Assembly: GCA_020073395.1 (NCBI GenBank)
Contig: JAIQFF010000015.1
Coordinates: forward strand, 1-64,000
Length of the DNA: 64,000 nucleotides
Source: Terriglobia bacterium
GTDB lineage: Bacteria > Acidobacteriota > Terriglobia > Terriglobales > Acidobacteriaceae
Reading direction: 5' to 3'
The notes under the pieces are model-generated. The model saw only the letters and a list, made by a program, of their open reading frames with translations, did not search any database and was not told the origin of the DNA. How positions within the stretch are numbered: position 1 is the first letter of the stretch; the number at the start of each line of letters is the position of its first letter. The position numbers and the translations under genes are program-made. Of the stretch, positions 46,745 through 56,302 are shown piece by piece.

Positions 46745-48349
46745 ATGAGTGCCCTTGGCGAGCGCATAAAATACCACCGCTGCGGCATTTATAGGTTGCA
46801 GTCAGCGCCCTTATGGCACACGCTACGCCCTTCGCGACTATTCACAATAATAATCCTATCGAGCGTCAGTTTTGCGCAAATCAACCACGTCGAGGCGGCG
46901 GCGCGACTTTTGAGCCAGGGGCAATTGGACCAGGCGGAGACTGAAGCGCGTAAGGCTCTGGGAAATATGAGCACGCGCGCATTGGCATTGGCCATGCTGG
47001 GTACAATCCGCCTGCAGGAAAGCAAGTATGCTGAAAGTACAAGCTTCCTGACCCAGGCGCTGGCGCTGAATCCTCATCTTGTGGGCGCTCGAACGAGCCT
47101 GGGGAGCGCCTACCTCTTCCAGGGCAAACCGGAACTGGCGAGGGAGAACTTCCAGGAGGCCCTGCGACTCGATTCCGGAAACGTCAATGCTCGGTTTAAC
47201 CTGGCCAAAGTGGAAGCTTCTCTCCATAACTTTCAGCAATCCTTGGACGTGGCTGGGCCGATCGTGCCGCAACTGAGAGAGACCGAGGACGGCCTCCTGT
47301 TGCTCGCGACCGACTACGGGGCCCTCGGGAGAAAAGAAAAGCTGAAGAGTCTGGTTGGCGACTGGCAGCGCATGCCCGCGGCGTCCCCCGAATCATCCTT
47401 GGACTTCGGCAACGTCCTGGCGACGTATGGAATGGAAGGTGAAGCAAAGGCAGTTTTCGAGAGCCAGGAAGCCCAGGTCGCTGAGCAGCCTACCCTCGCT
47501 TTCAAGCTGGGGAGAGGGTACTTAGCCCTTGGCATGCTGGATCCGGCCGAGCACAATCTGGAACACGCTCTTATCCTGAACCCCCAGTGTGTGGCCTGTG
47601 AGCAGAGCCTTGCCGAGGTTGCGGAGCGGCAAGGAGATACGGAGAAGGCTTTGGCGCACCTCATTGCCGCCAAACAAAAGGACCCAGAGAATCCTGAAAT
47701 CCTGTTCGAGTTCGGAAAGATGTGCCTGCAACGAAATCTCCTGGACGATGCTTTGCCTGCGCTGGCGAAGGCAGTCGCCCTGAAGCCCGATTCGGAGCCG
47801 TACGTCTACGTTCTGGCTTCCGCGAATGTCGCTCAACACAACCTATCCAAGGCTGCGTCGCTCTTCGGCGAGCTTCTGCAGAAGCATCCACAGGATGCCA
47901 TCCTGAACTACGCGATGGGGTCTGTGTATTACCTGCAGGGCAAGTACAGTGAGGCCGAGGCTTCGCTGAAGGAAAGCCTCCGAGTACAGCACGAGCAGGT
48001 TGCGGCGTCCTACTACCTGGGCCTGACTTATGACTCGGAAGGTCAGGACGATCAGGCGGTCGAAATCTTTCGTGATCTGCTCAAAAGCTATCCCAAGCAT
48101 GCCCCTTCTTATGTGAAGCTGGGGGGCATACTGTTGAGACAGCATCAATATGACGAAGCGCAACAGGCTCTCGAACGCGCGGTTGCCCTCGATCCGGGCT
48201 CCGTGGAGGCCCATTATCAAATGGGTTTGCTGCTTCGCCGCCTGGGCAAGACCGCGGAGTCCGACCAGGAACTCGCAGAGTCACGAAAGCTTGAAGGAGA
48301 ACGCCGTGCACAGACCGACGTGCATCTCCGATTGCTGCTGCCGGAGTGA
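46745..48349 (+). CDS. TPR-repeat protein paired with a CRTAC1-type gene
   Basis: 534 residues. A hydrophobic N-terminal segment (LFTIIILSSVSFA) is a probable signal peptide. It is followed by about a dozen tetratricopeptide repeats, such as ARTSLGSAYLFQGKPELARE and AHYQMGLLLRRLGKTAESDQ. It overlaps the start region of the next gene (GTGA at 48346). Its likely role is a scaffold for the exported partner encoded downstream; this is inference from the coupling. Confidence 0.83.
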   Translation: MSALGERIKYHRCGIYRLQSAPLWHTLRPSRLFTIIILSSVSFAQINHVEAAARLLSQGQLDQAETEARKALGNMSTRALALAMLGTIRLQESKYAESTSFLTQALALNPHLVGARTSLGSAYLFQGKPELARENFQEALRLDSGNVNARFNLAKVEASLHNFQQSLDVAGPIVPQLRETEDGLLLLATDYGALGRKEKLKSLVGDWQRMPAASPESSLDFGNVLATYGMEGEAKAVFESQEAQVAEQPTLAFKLGRGYLALGMLDPAEHNLEHALILNPQCVACEQSLAEVAERQGDTEKALAHLIAAKQKDPENPEILFEFGKMCLQRNLLDDALPALAKAVALKPDSEPYVYVLASANVAQHNLSKAASLFGELLQKHPQDAILNYAMGSVYYLQGKYSEAEASLKESLRVQHEQVAASYYLGLTYDSEGQDDQAVEIFRDLLKSYPKHAPSYVKLGGILLRQHQYDEAQQALERAVALDPGSVEAHYQMGLLLRRLGKTAESDQELAESRKLEGERRAQTDVHLRLLLPE

Positions 48350-48399
48350 TCAAAAAGCGCTTGGCTATCTTTCCCGAGGGTGGAGGTTCAGGCCAATCC

Positions 48400-50259
48400 A
48401 TGGCATTCAGCCGTTTCTCACGACGTGAGTTTTTTCGTGAAGTGGCGAGGTGGGGCAAGATCGTACCGGCGTCAATTCTTCTGCCAGGCATCGGGGAGGC
48501 GGCGGCCCTTCAAAAACCGGCAGCTTCAGCCCCCACCGGGAGATCCGAGAAAGCTCTTGCCCCTGAAGCCGGATTTTCTTTCACCGACATTGCCGCTCAG
48601 GCTGGTTTGAGCGGAGCGATCAACGTCTTTGGTGGCGTCGAACGCAAGCGATACCTGCTGGAGGAAATCGGCTGTGGCGTGGCTCTTTTCGACTACGACA
48701 ACGATGGCTGGCCGGACATCTTCTTTGTAAATGGGACACGATTTGAAGGCATCTCGCCAGAACATCAGCCTGCCAACTTCTTGTTTCACAATAACCGCGA
48801 CGGGTCTTTTACCAACATAACGGAAAAAGCTGGACTGCTTCGATCAGGATGGGGGCAGGGGTGCTGTGTTGGAGATTATGACAACGACGGATATGACGAT
48901 CTGGTCGTGACTTATTGGGGCGGAATCGTCCTTTACCACAACAACGGAGATGGGACGTTCACCGATGTTACGGAGAAGGCCGGCCTGATGCAAAAGGGTC
49001 CAAAACCGCGATGGAATACCGGTTGCTGTCTTGTGGACTACGACCGTGACGGACATCTGGACCTGTTTGTAGCAAACTATGTGAACTTCGATCCTCGTGT
49101 AGCGCCTCAACCCGGCGAGAACCAGTTCTGTCGGTACTACGGCCTTGCCGTGGGTTGTGGGCCACAAGGGATGGGTGGCGGGACCAACCTTTTGTACCAC
49201 AATCGCGGGGACGGAACCTTTGAGGATGTTTCCGAGAGATCCGGCGTGGCGATCCCGCGCGGGCCGGCAGCACCCACATTCAACAGCGTTCAATGGCTTC
49301 CGGCGGGTTCTTATGGACTTGGTGTATGTGCCGCGGACTTTGACAACGACGGCTGGCCCGACATTTATGTAGCGTGTGACTCTGTGCCCAGTCGCTTCTA
49401 TCACAACAAGCAGGATGGGACGTTCGAAGAGATCGGCAGCGACATCGGTTGCGCTCTCAACGAGAATGGGACGGCCCAGGGAGGCATGGGAGTGGGAGTC
49501 GGCGACTACGACTGCGACGGCTGGCTCGATATCGTCAAGACAAACTACTCCGACCAGACCGCGAATTTATACCACAACAACGGCGACGGCACCTTCTACG
49601 ACGCTGTCTACCAGGCTGGGATGGGCACCAATACCAAGTATCTAGGATGGGGGGTTGGCCTGTTCGATTTCGATAATGACGGCTGGCCCGACATCTTTAT
49701 GTCGAACGGCCACGTCTTCCCGGAGGTCGACACGCGCAGGCTGCACGTGACATTCAAGCAGAGAAAAATTGTATACAAGAACCTGAGGAACGGGCGCTTT
49801 GTCGACGTTACCTCGGGTGCCGGAGCGGCGGTAGCGCAGTTACACAGCAGCCGCGGCACGGCATTCGGCGACTTCGATAACGACGGGGATGTCGACGTCG
49901 TGATTATCAACATGAACGAGCCTCCGTCCCTTCTCCGCAACGATTGCCGTTCGAAGAACAACTGGCTGAAGGTCAAGTGCATCGGTACCAAGTCCAATCG
50001 CAGTGCCGTCGGCGCTCGCGTGCGAGTCATGGTTGGCCGCCATTCCCAAATCAATGAGGTAATGAGCGGCTCCAGTTTTATGTCGCAAAATGACCTGCGC
50101 CTGCACTTTGGCCTTGGTAGAGCCGTGCAGGCGGACCTTGTGGAAGTCCGCTGGCCGTTAGGTCTGCTGGAGTCGTTTAAGAACGTCGACGCGAATCAAC
50201 TGCTCGTGGTGCAAGAGGGGCACGGCATAGTCCGCAGAGAGAAACTAGGCAAGCGATAG
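48400..50259 (+). CDS. CRTAC1-type FG-GAP/ASPIC-UnbV exported protein
   Basis: About 619 residues from the ATG at 48400, where a Tat-like signal begins (FSRREFFREVARWG then KIVPASILLPG). An in-frame GTG at 48346 overlapping the TPR gene's stop is an alternative start. FG-GAP Ca-binding repeats are plentiful (DYDNDGWPDIFF, DYDRDGHLDLFV, DFDNDGDVDVVI), ending in the ASPIC/UnbV domain (NNWLKVKCIGTKSNRSAVG, DLRLHFGLGRAVQADLVEV). It is closest in layout to the 41277 paralogue, including a shared CGPxG segment in the middle. It follows the TPR gene as a two-gene operon. Confidence 0.84.
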   Translation: MAFSRFSRREFFREVARWGKIVPASILLPGIGEAAALQKPAASAPTGRSEKALAPEAGFSFTDIAAQAGLSGAINVFGGVERKRYLLEEIGCGVALFDYDNDGWPDIFFVNGTRFEGISPEHQPANFLFHNNRDGSFTNITEKAGLLRSGWGQGCCVGDYDNDGYDDLVVTYWGGIVLYHNNGDGTFTDVTEKAGLMQKGPKPRWNTGCCLVDYDRDGHLDLFVANYVNFDPRVAPQPGENQFCRYYGLAVGCGPQGMGGGTNLLYHNRGDGTFEDVSERSGVAIPRGPAAPTFNSVQWLPAGSYGLGVCAADFDNDGWPDIYVACDSVPSRFYHNKQDGTFEEIGSDIGCALNENGTAQGGMGVGVGDYDCDGWLDIVKTNYSDQTANLYHNNGDGTFYDAVYQAGMGTNTKYLGWGVGLFDFDNDGWPDIFMSNGHVFPEVDTRRLHVTFKQRKIVYKNLRNGRFVDVTSGAGAAVAQLHSSRGTAFGDFDNDGDVDVVIINMNEPPSLLRNDCRSKNNWLKVKCIGTKSNRSAVGARVRVMVGRHSQINEVMSGSSFMSQNDLRLHFGLGRAVQADLVEVRWPLGLLESFKNVDANQLLVVQEGHGIVRREKLGKR

Positions 50260-50340
50260 GAACGTTCCGCTGCCCGGCGACCGCCGAACACACATCCTCG
50301 TAACAGATTCGAGGCTAGCCTTGCCTGCCGGAAGCGGGCC

Positions 50341-50367
50341 ACCCGCCGCGCCTTACGCGCGGCGGGT
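50341..50367. terminator. GC-rich hairpin between convergent genes
   Basis: Perfect 11-bp arms (50341-50351, 50357-50367) with a 5-base loop between the converging stops at 50259 and 50376. There is no U-tract on either strand, so it is a stable 3' hairpin rather than a classic intrinsic terminator. Confidence 0.55.
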
Positions 50368-50375
50368 AAGGCCGT

Positions 50376-53300
50376 CTAGAAGAAGATCTGCAGCCCGAAC
50401 TGCACTCGCCTCGGGATATTGCACTGGCTGCCGGTATGACCAAAGTTGCCGTTCGCGTTATTCGGCTGCCAGTTCGTATCCACGGGGCAGAAGAAGACCC
50501 GGTTGAAGACATTGCCTAGGTCGGATTCGAAGCGAACGTACCTGCCCTCTCCGAAGTAGGTGTCCTTGAAGATAGAGAAATCTTCGTTGAAGTACTTGAA
50601 CCCGCGGACGCTTGCATCCTCCCTCGGAGCGTTTCCGAAGGCAAGTGCGTCGGCGCTTCCCCCCGGCGCACTCCACCCGGATTGGTTGAGATAGCTGTCA
50701 TTGTAGGGGTTGCTGAATGTCCCGCTCAACCCCTTCCCGCCTTTGTCAGGGAACTTGCCCGCGTTGAACAGGAAGCCGCCAAGGTTGTTTGGCATTGTGA
50801 TGGATAGTGGCCTGCCCGACGAGTACGACTGAACCACGGAGACCTGCCAATTACCGATCACTTTGTTCACAAACCCGGAGCTGCTCCCTCCGATCTTCTT
50901 GCCACTGCCGAAGGGCAACTGGTAAACCCATCCCAACGACAGAATCTGCGGAACGTCGTCGGAGCTGACCGTGTAGAGGTCTCTCATGTCGCTGGGGTTC
51001 TGCACGGGAGGCCCACCGGAGCCTAGCCCGGTCTCGGCGCCATTGTTCATCAGTCTCGAGTATGTGTACGCAACCTTGGCCTGCAGACCAGCGCTCAAGC
51101 GCCGTTCAAAGCTGGCCTGGAGCGCATTGTAGTGACTCGAGCCGTAATTGAAAAAGCGCCAGTTAATCTGCTGGTATTGTGGCCATGGTCGAAGCGCCTG
51201 GGCCACTGAGCCGGAGAAGGTGGGGTAGGGGCTTGTTATTCCAGCGGCCGCCGCCGTCGCGTCAGGGACACCGTTGATGATTTGAGCCCCGAGAACGGCC
51301 GACCCCAAATCAAGCACGCTGCCAGGGTTCATATTGGACCGCACGCCGCCGGAGGTCCGGCCATCGATCAACCGCGTTCCATGGTTGCCCACGTACGCGA
51401 TGTCGACCGACATGTTGTTGCTCAACTGACGCTGGAACGAGATCGACCAGTTCTGGTACCTCGGCATGGTGTAAGTATGGGGATCAACCCCGACGGGATT
51501 TCCACCATTCGACACGTCGGCTTTCAGTTGGGGCGGGAGGATGATTGCGCCTGCCGGCCAACCACAGGAAATACTAGTCCCGCTGAGTTGGGTGAGGTTA
51601 GACGGGCATGCCCCGGTGCCGTTGAAATAAAACGCTGGTGCCAGGCCGTTGGTCGTGTTGGGCGCGACTGGATTGGTCTGGTAGCCGTCCACCGGGTAAG
51701 GATCCCACGAGTCGGCCTGCACACCGGCATAGTAGATCCCGTATCCGCCCCGAATCACCGTCCGCTCATTTAGAGCATAGGCGAACCCGACGCGCGGTCC
51801 GACGCTCCAACTGCTTTTGCCGGTCGCCTGGTGGCCATTAAATACGGTCGCTCCAACATGGCCGACAGGATTGGGGGCGGTCGGATCGAAGGTGGAAAAG
51901 CGGTTGTACTTCTCCGACAGCCCCGATTGCCAGTCGAAGCGTATGCCAAGGGTCACATTGAGCTTCTTCGTCAGCTTGATGTCGTCGTTGACCCATGGAG
52001 AAGCATATTTCATAACGGGCGTGTACTTGAAAGGTACGGAGAAATTGGCGCTGTCCACCTGACCCAGAATGAACGAGGCGAATTCGTTTCCAGTCGACCC
52101 GTTCAAGTTGTTGCCATTTGCGTCGTAGGCCGCAGTCTCGTTGGCGTTAAAATTGAAGTTACCTCCGGTGTTCACCGCCCAGCCAGTCTGTGGAAAGTCC
52201 ATGTAGCGGTATTCGAAACCGGCCTTTATTGTGTGCTTGCCGGTTACCCAAGAAACGTCGTCAAGGAACTGGAAACGATTGTTGATGTCGGCTCCGTCGC
52301 TCGCCCAGGGTGTGCCGTAGTGGGTGTAACCGACCGGGCCATTGAAGTTCAGTTGAGGAAAGCCGGCTTCGTTAAATATGGGTTGATCCGGGAGGCCAAG
52401 GCCCAGCTTCTGGTTCCAGCCTACTCCTCCAGATAACATGTGGCCCTTCATGAGCCAACGGTCATAGGCTAGCGTGGTGTGGTTAAACAGGTTCGGCTTG
52501 ATCACGTAATTTATCTGGACGTGGTCGAAATGGTTGGTGATCCGCTGAAAGAATCCCTGGCCAATGTAGGCGTCGTTGGCGGATGGGTTCGTTTGTCCGT
52601 TATTCTCAGTCTGGCAGCCTTGCGGTCCGCCACAGTGCGCGGTGCGCGGCCGGATGTTTTCGTAATATGTGTTACTGATCGAGAACTTCTGGTTGAAGGT
52701 GTGGTCGAATCTCAGCAGCCAGGTTCTGACGTTGATCTTGTCGTTGTCGTCCGAGTTCCCGCCAAAGCCGTTTTGGCGCAGCGTATTGCGGTCTAGCCCC
52801 GGCATAAGGGGAATGACAGCCGTCGCCATGGGACTCCACAGGGGGTCGGTGCTGGGGATGATATTTGCCTGTCCCGCGATGGGGAGGCCGGTGGTGGGGT
52901 CAAAGCCATAGCCGTCTCGAACCGGCACTCCGCCGACCTGTCGCGTAGAGGCCGGGTTGAAGATTTCACCCTGGTAAATGGGCCGGTTCAACGCGTCCTG
53001 TGCCACGATGTTCGTCGTGTCCAGAAACTCCGAGAAGTCGCCCTGCTTCTGTAACGGTGTGGCAAGAGTATTCACGAAGCCGGTGTTGACCGTGCTGTGG
53101 TAGTCCATGCCATCGAGGTTGAAGAACCAGAAAGTCTTGCCTAGCTTGGGAACCGGGCCCCCTAATGCAAAGCCCCAGTTATTCTGGCCGAGAGGCAGTT
53201 TGTTGTTCAAGCCTTGGGCCTTGAGCTGTGGCCCGACGAAATAATTCGAGGCGTCGAACTTATCCGAACCGTAGAAATCGTACAAGTTGCCGTGGAGTTT

Positions 53301-54071
53301 ATCGGTCCCTGACTTGGTGGTGTAGGTAACAAATCCGCCGCTAGTGTGCCCATATTGCGCGGAAAACGTGTTCTCTACAACTGTCATCTCCTGCACGGAG
53401 GGATAAGGAACAGAGCTTTCCTGCGTCCCCTGGTGACCCTCCGCGTAACCAAAGGCCGCGCCGTCAAACCAGTTCTCGGTGGCCATGGTCTGGCCGCCGT
53501 TAATGCGGGAAGTGAACTGGCTGCCGCGGAAGATCGCATCCCCATTGGGCTGCATGGGCACAAAACCAGGCTGCAACTGGAGCAGGGATTCTGCCAGACG
53601 GATGTCGGCGCCCATCACTGCCGGCATATCGCGATAGTAGGTCTCCCCGACCGTATGAGACACCGTCGGGTTTTCGGTGTTGATCTGCCCGGCGACAGCC
53701 TGGACCTCGACGCTCTCAGTTACCGCGCCGACTTCGAGCTTCACATCCTCCCGGTAAGTCTGTCCGCCGCTCAGCGCAATCCCCGTGCGGGAGTAGGTTT
53801 TAAAGCCCTCTTTACGAACCTCGACCGTATAGGTTCCCAACTGGAGGGGTGGCGTACTGTAGTTACCGGCATCGTTCGTGCCCACCGCCGTTGCCACGCC
53901 GGTACTCTGATCGATGATTCTGACCTGAGCTGCGGGCACCGCGGCCCCGGTAGTGTCGGTGACTATACCTGTAATCACCGCCCGGTCAGCAAACTGGGCG
54001 TATGCACCGAACACGCTGAAGGTGACGAAAAGACACAGCAGAAACACGCAGGAAGAAACCGGTCGTTTCAT
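50376..54071 (-). CDS. Oar-like TonB-dependent outer membrane protein
   Basis: About 1231 residues. A signal peptide (VSSCVFLLCLFVTFSVFGAYAQ) leads into a carboxypeptidase-regulatory domain (ITGIVTDTTGAAVPAAQVRI), a plug region with MRRY-like FRGSQFTSRINGGQTM, and a very long beta-barrel ending QFGLQIFF, with the terminal aromatic residue typical of outer membrane proteins. It is distinct from the 7.1-kb copy and lies next to GH51 genes, so an arabinose-containing glycan is a possible ligand, by position only. ATG 54071 is used; a GTG two codons earlier is equivalent. Confidence 0.88.
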   Translation of the reverse strand: MKRPVSSCVFLLCLFVTFSVFGAYAQFADRAVITGIVTDTTGAAVPAAQVRIIDQSTGVATAVGTNDAGNYSTPPLQLGTYTVEVRKEGFKTYSRTGIALSGGQTYREDVKLEVGAVTESVEVQAVAGQINTENPTVSHTVGETYYRDMPAVMGADIRLAESLLQLQPGFVPMQPNGDAIFRGSQFTSRINGGQTMATENWFDGAAFGYAEGHQGTQESSVPYPSVQEMTVVENTFSAQYGHTSGGFVTYTTKSGTDKLHGNLYDFYGSDKFDASNYFVGPQLKAQGLNNKLPLGQNNWGFALGGPVPKLGKTFWFFNLDGMDYHSTVNTGFVNTLATPLQKQGDFSEFLDTTNIVAQDALNRPIYQGEIFNPASTRQVGGVPVRDGYGFDPTTGLPIAGQANIIPSTDPLWSPMATAVIPLMPGLDRNTLRQNGFGGNSDDNDKINVRTWLLRFDHTFNQKFSISNTYYENIRPRTAHCGGPQGCQTENNGQTNPSANDAYIGQGFFQRITNHFDHVQINYVIKPNLFNHTTLAYDRWLMKGHMLSGGVGWNQKLGLGLPDQPIFNEAGFPQLNFNGPVGYTHYGTPWASDGADINNRFQFLDDVSWVTGKHTIKAGFEYRYMDFPQTGWAVNTGGNFNFNANETAAYDANGNNLNGSTGNEFASFILGQVDSANFSVPFKYTPVMKYASPWVNDDIKLTKKLNVTLGIRFDWQSGLSEKYNRFSTFDPTAPNPVGHVGATVFNGHQATGKSSWSVGPRVGFAYALNERTVIRGGYGIYYAGVQADSWDPYPVDGYQTNPVAPNTTNGLAPAFYFNGTGACPSNLTQLSGTSISCGWPAGAIILPPQLKADVSNGGNPVGVDPHTYTMPRYQNWSISFQRQLSNNMSVDIAYVGNHGTRLIDGRTSGGVRSNMNPGSVLDLGSAVLGAQIINGVPDATAAAAGITSPYPTFSGSVAQALRPWPQYQQINWRFFNYGSSHYNALQASFERRLSAGLQAKVAYTYSRLMNNGAETGLGSGGPPVQNPSDMRDLYTVSSDDVPQILSLGWVYQLPFGSGKKIGGSSSGFVNKVIGNWQVSVVQSYSSGRPLSITMPNNLGGFLFNAGKFPDKGGKGLSGTFSNPYNDSYLNQSGWSAPGGSADALAFGNAPREDASVRGFKYFNEDFSIFKDTYFGEGRYVRFESDLGNVFNRVFFCPVDTNWQPNNANGNFGHTGSQCNIPRRVQFGLQIFF

Positions 54072-54708
54072 ATGCACACCCCCGCAGACTTAATTGTTTT
54101 GCCTTAACCCACGTGAAACCGAGAACACACTCGACTCGCGGCCCAAGGTTGAGCAATCGTTTACTTACCTGATTCGCGGAAAGTACGCCCTTCCCTTATA
54201 TAGTGTCAAGAAAAATCTAATATCTTTGTACTACTACCCCGGCTCCTCCCACATCCAGCGTGTATAAGTTCGGCGAATTTCCAAGTTCTCCTTGTGACAG
54301 GCCGGTTCTTTGAGGAAGGCCCAAGCCGGGGGCAGTGGGCAAGGAAACGCTTACCAAAAATCATAGAAAGCGTGTACTCCGCCCTCCCTGCGGGTGGACC
54401 GGCAAGGCTGCCCGGGGTGACCGCCGTCACCGTGGCCGAGGTCGATCCTCCCGACGCGGGCGCGAAGCCAAGAGTCAGATGACCGGGGATTTCGGGACTG
54501 CCCGCCGCTCCGCCCTACTCCCTCAGGGTGGGCAGAATCGCGGTGTTCGCTATCGACGGGTCATCTCGCAGTTTGAGGGGCCCCGGCGCTTCTCTTGCCC
54601 TGCAGGGCTCTGGGGACGACGTTTACTCCGGCGACGAGTCACCACGGCCCAACCAGGCGCACTCCAGCTTCTTCGCTGGGAGCGCGGCAGGTCATCCTCC
54701 CCATTGAA
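54072..54708. other. intergenic region downstream of the damaged GH51 gene
   Basis: 637 bases. The first ~170 hold the promoter area of the Oar-like gene, with an AT-rich patch near 54190-54232 that includes TTGACA on the minus strand. The remainder has no gene. Bases 54692-54742 still encode, in a shifted frame, the normal end of the GH51 enzyme. Confidence 0.4.
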
Positions 54709-56166
54709 TTACGGCGTAGGAGCGCGCCGGCACTTCGAAATGCCGTGAGCCTTGACCAGATCGCGATTGAGAATGAAGAGAGAGACCTTGCCGTCCCCCG
54801 GGCTGATCGTCGCGGCAACGTCAACATACGGCACCTGACCCATGCCGGAAACTTCGTAGGTGGGAGAATTCACCATAAGATTCAGCACCGAGCCACGCGC
54901 AAACTGCAGCGCCCAGGCGTAAGGATAGTAGATCGTCTGCCGCAGCAGGCCGTCCGGATTTGTCATGATTGGAGCAATCACGTTGATCAGTTGAGCCAGG
55001 CAGGCGACTTTCACGCGGTCTGCGCTCCGAATCAGTGAATTGATCACTCCTCCGACCAGCAATGCGTCCTCCAGGTTGTACACTTCTTCCAGCAAGTGAG
55101 GCGCTTCCCGCCCGTGGCCGTTGGCAAACTCTCCCCCTCGCGCCCGATACCAGACGTTCCATTCATCGAACGAGAGCCATAGTTTCTTCGCCGACCGCTT
55201 ATGCCCTTGCACCATGTCGCAAACCGCAATGGTTTCGGCAATCTGCTTTTCCATGCTCAGGTTCAGGGCGAGAAACTTCGAACTGTCGCCGCCGGTGTCC
55301 GCCGGAGTATTGCGGAAATAGCGATGCAGCGAAAGGGCGTCCACGTAGTCGTAACACTGTTCCAGGACTTCGCGGTCCCACTCCAGATAAGTGGGCACGA
55401 ACGGGTTGCTCGATCCACAGGCAATGAGTTGAAGTGACGGATCCACATAGCGCATCTGGCGCGCGGCATCCTGGGCCTTCAATCCATACTCGGTGGCCGT
55501 CATGTGTCCGATCTGCCAGGGGCCGTCCATTTCGTTGCCCAGGCACCAGCGCTTCACCTTGTAGGGCTCCGCAACGCCGTGCTGGCGGCGTAGATCGCTC
55601 CATCGCGTGCCTTTCTCCACGTTGCAGTATTCGACCAGATCAGCCGCCTCCTCTGCAGTTCCGGTGCCCAGATTCAGGCCCATCAAAGGTTCCGTGCCTA
55701 CCGCCTTGCACCACGCCATGAATTCATTGGTGCCAAACTGGTTCGTGTTGAGCGTATTCCAGGCCTTGTCCAGCACCCGCGGACGATCTTGCTTGGGGCC
55801 GACACCGTTAAGCCAGTTGTATCCGGAAACAAAATTTCCGCCGGGATAGCGGACGATCGGGACGCCCATCCGGTGTATTTCGTCCGCCACATCTTTGCGA
55901 AATCCACTGGAGTCCGCCAGCTTCGAGCCCGGTTCGAAGATGCCCTCGTAAATCGCGCGCCCCAGGTGCTCCAGAAATGAGCCGAAGAGATTTCGATCCA
56001 GCGGCGCAATCGTGCGTCGTGAGTCAACGTAAACCCGCGTGACATCGCTTGAGCTGAGGGGTGGCGTCTGAGCCCGTGCAAACCGGCCCAGCAGGAGACT
56101 GGCCGAACAGCCTATTCCAGCATTTGCGGCTTGCCGCAGAAAGTGTCGTCGCTTGTCGGAAAACAT
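54709..56166 (-). CDS. GH51 alpha-L-arabinofuranosidase, C-terminus frameshifted
   Basis: 485 residues. A Tat-like signal (SDKRRHFLRQAANAGIG) precedes a GH51 catalytic barrel with the acid/base Glu in CLGNEMDGPWQIG and the nucleophile Glu in LSFDEWNVWYR. These enzymes release terminal arabinofuranose from plant polysaccharides. The chain runs normally to FILNRDLVKAHG and then reads an unrelated tail (ISKCRRAPTP). The family ending is found in another frame at 54692-54742 (HFEVPARSYAVIQWGG, then stop). About 50 residues of the usual C-terminal beta-domain are missing between these points, so a deletion with frame change has occurred, in the genome or in the assembly. Catalytic residues are intact. 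Confidence 0.82.
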   Translation of the reverse strand: MFSDKRRHFLRQAANAGIGCSASLLLGRFARAQTPPLSSSDVTRVYVDSRRTIAPLDRNLFGSFLEHLGRAIYEGIFEPGSKLADSSGFRKDVADEIHRMGVPIVRYPGGNFVSGYNWLNGVGPKQDRPRVLDKAWNTLNTNQFGTNEFMAWCKAVGTEPLMGLNLGTGTAEEAADLVEYCNVEKGTRWSDLRRQHGVAEPYKVKRWCLGNEMDGPWQIGHMTATEYGLKAQDAARQMRYVDPSLQLIACGSSNPFVPTYLEWDREVLEQCYDYVDALSLHRYFRNTPADTGGDSSKFLALNLSMEKQIAETIAVCDMVQGHKRSAKKLWLSFDEWNVWYRARGGEFANGHGREAPHLLEEVYNLEDALLVGGVINSLIRSADRVKVACLAQLINVIAPIMTNPDGLLRQTIYYPYAWALQFARGSVLNLMVNSPTYEVSGMGQVPYVDVAATISPGDGKVSLFILNRDLVKAHGISKCRRAPTP

Positions 56167-56302
56167 GTTTGCATTCTCCTGGACTGTCCTCGCGGAACGC
56201 AGAGTCGCTTCACCGATTCAGCGGAGTAAAGTAGAGAACGATTTAGTCTTTGTCAATTCCATGTATGATTTGCATCGCCGTGTGCCGCGCTCGAGGTGCC
56301 CA

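Noticed and set aside
54078-54700. Further remnants of the GH51 C-terminal domain beyond 54692
   Set aside because: I read the downstream minus-strand frames and found no additional GH51-like segment.
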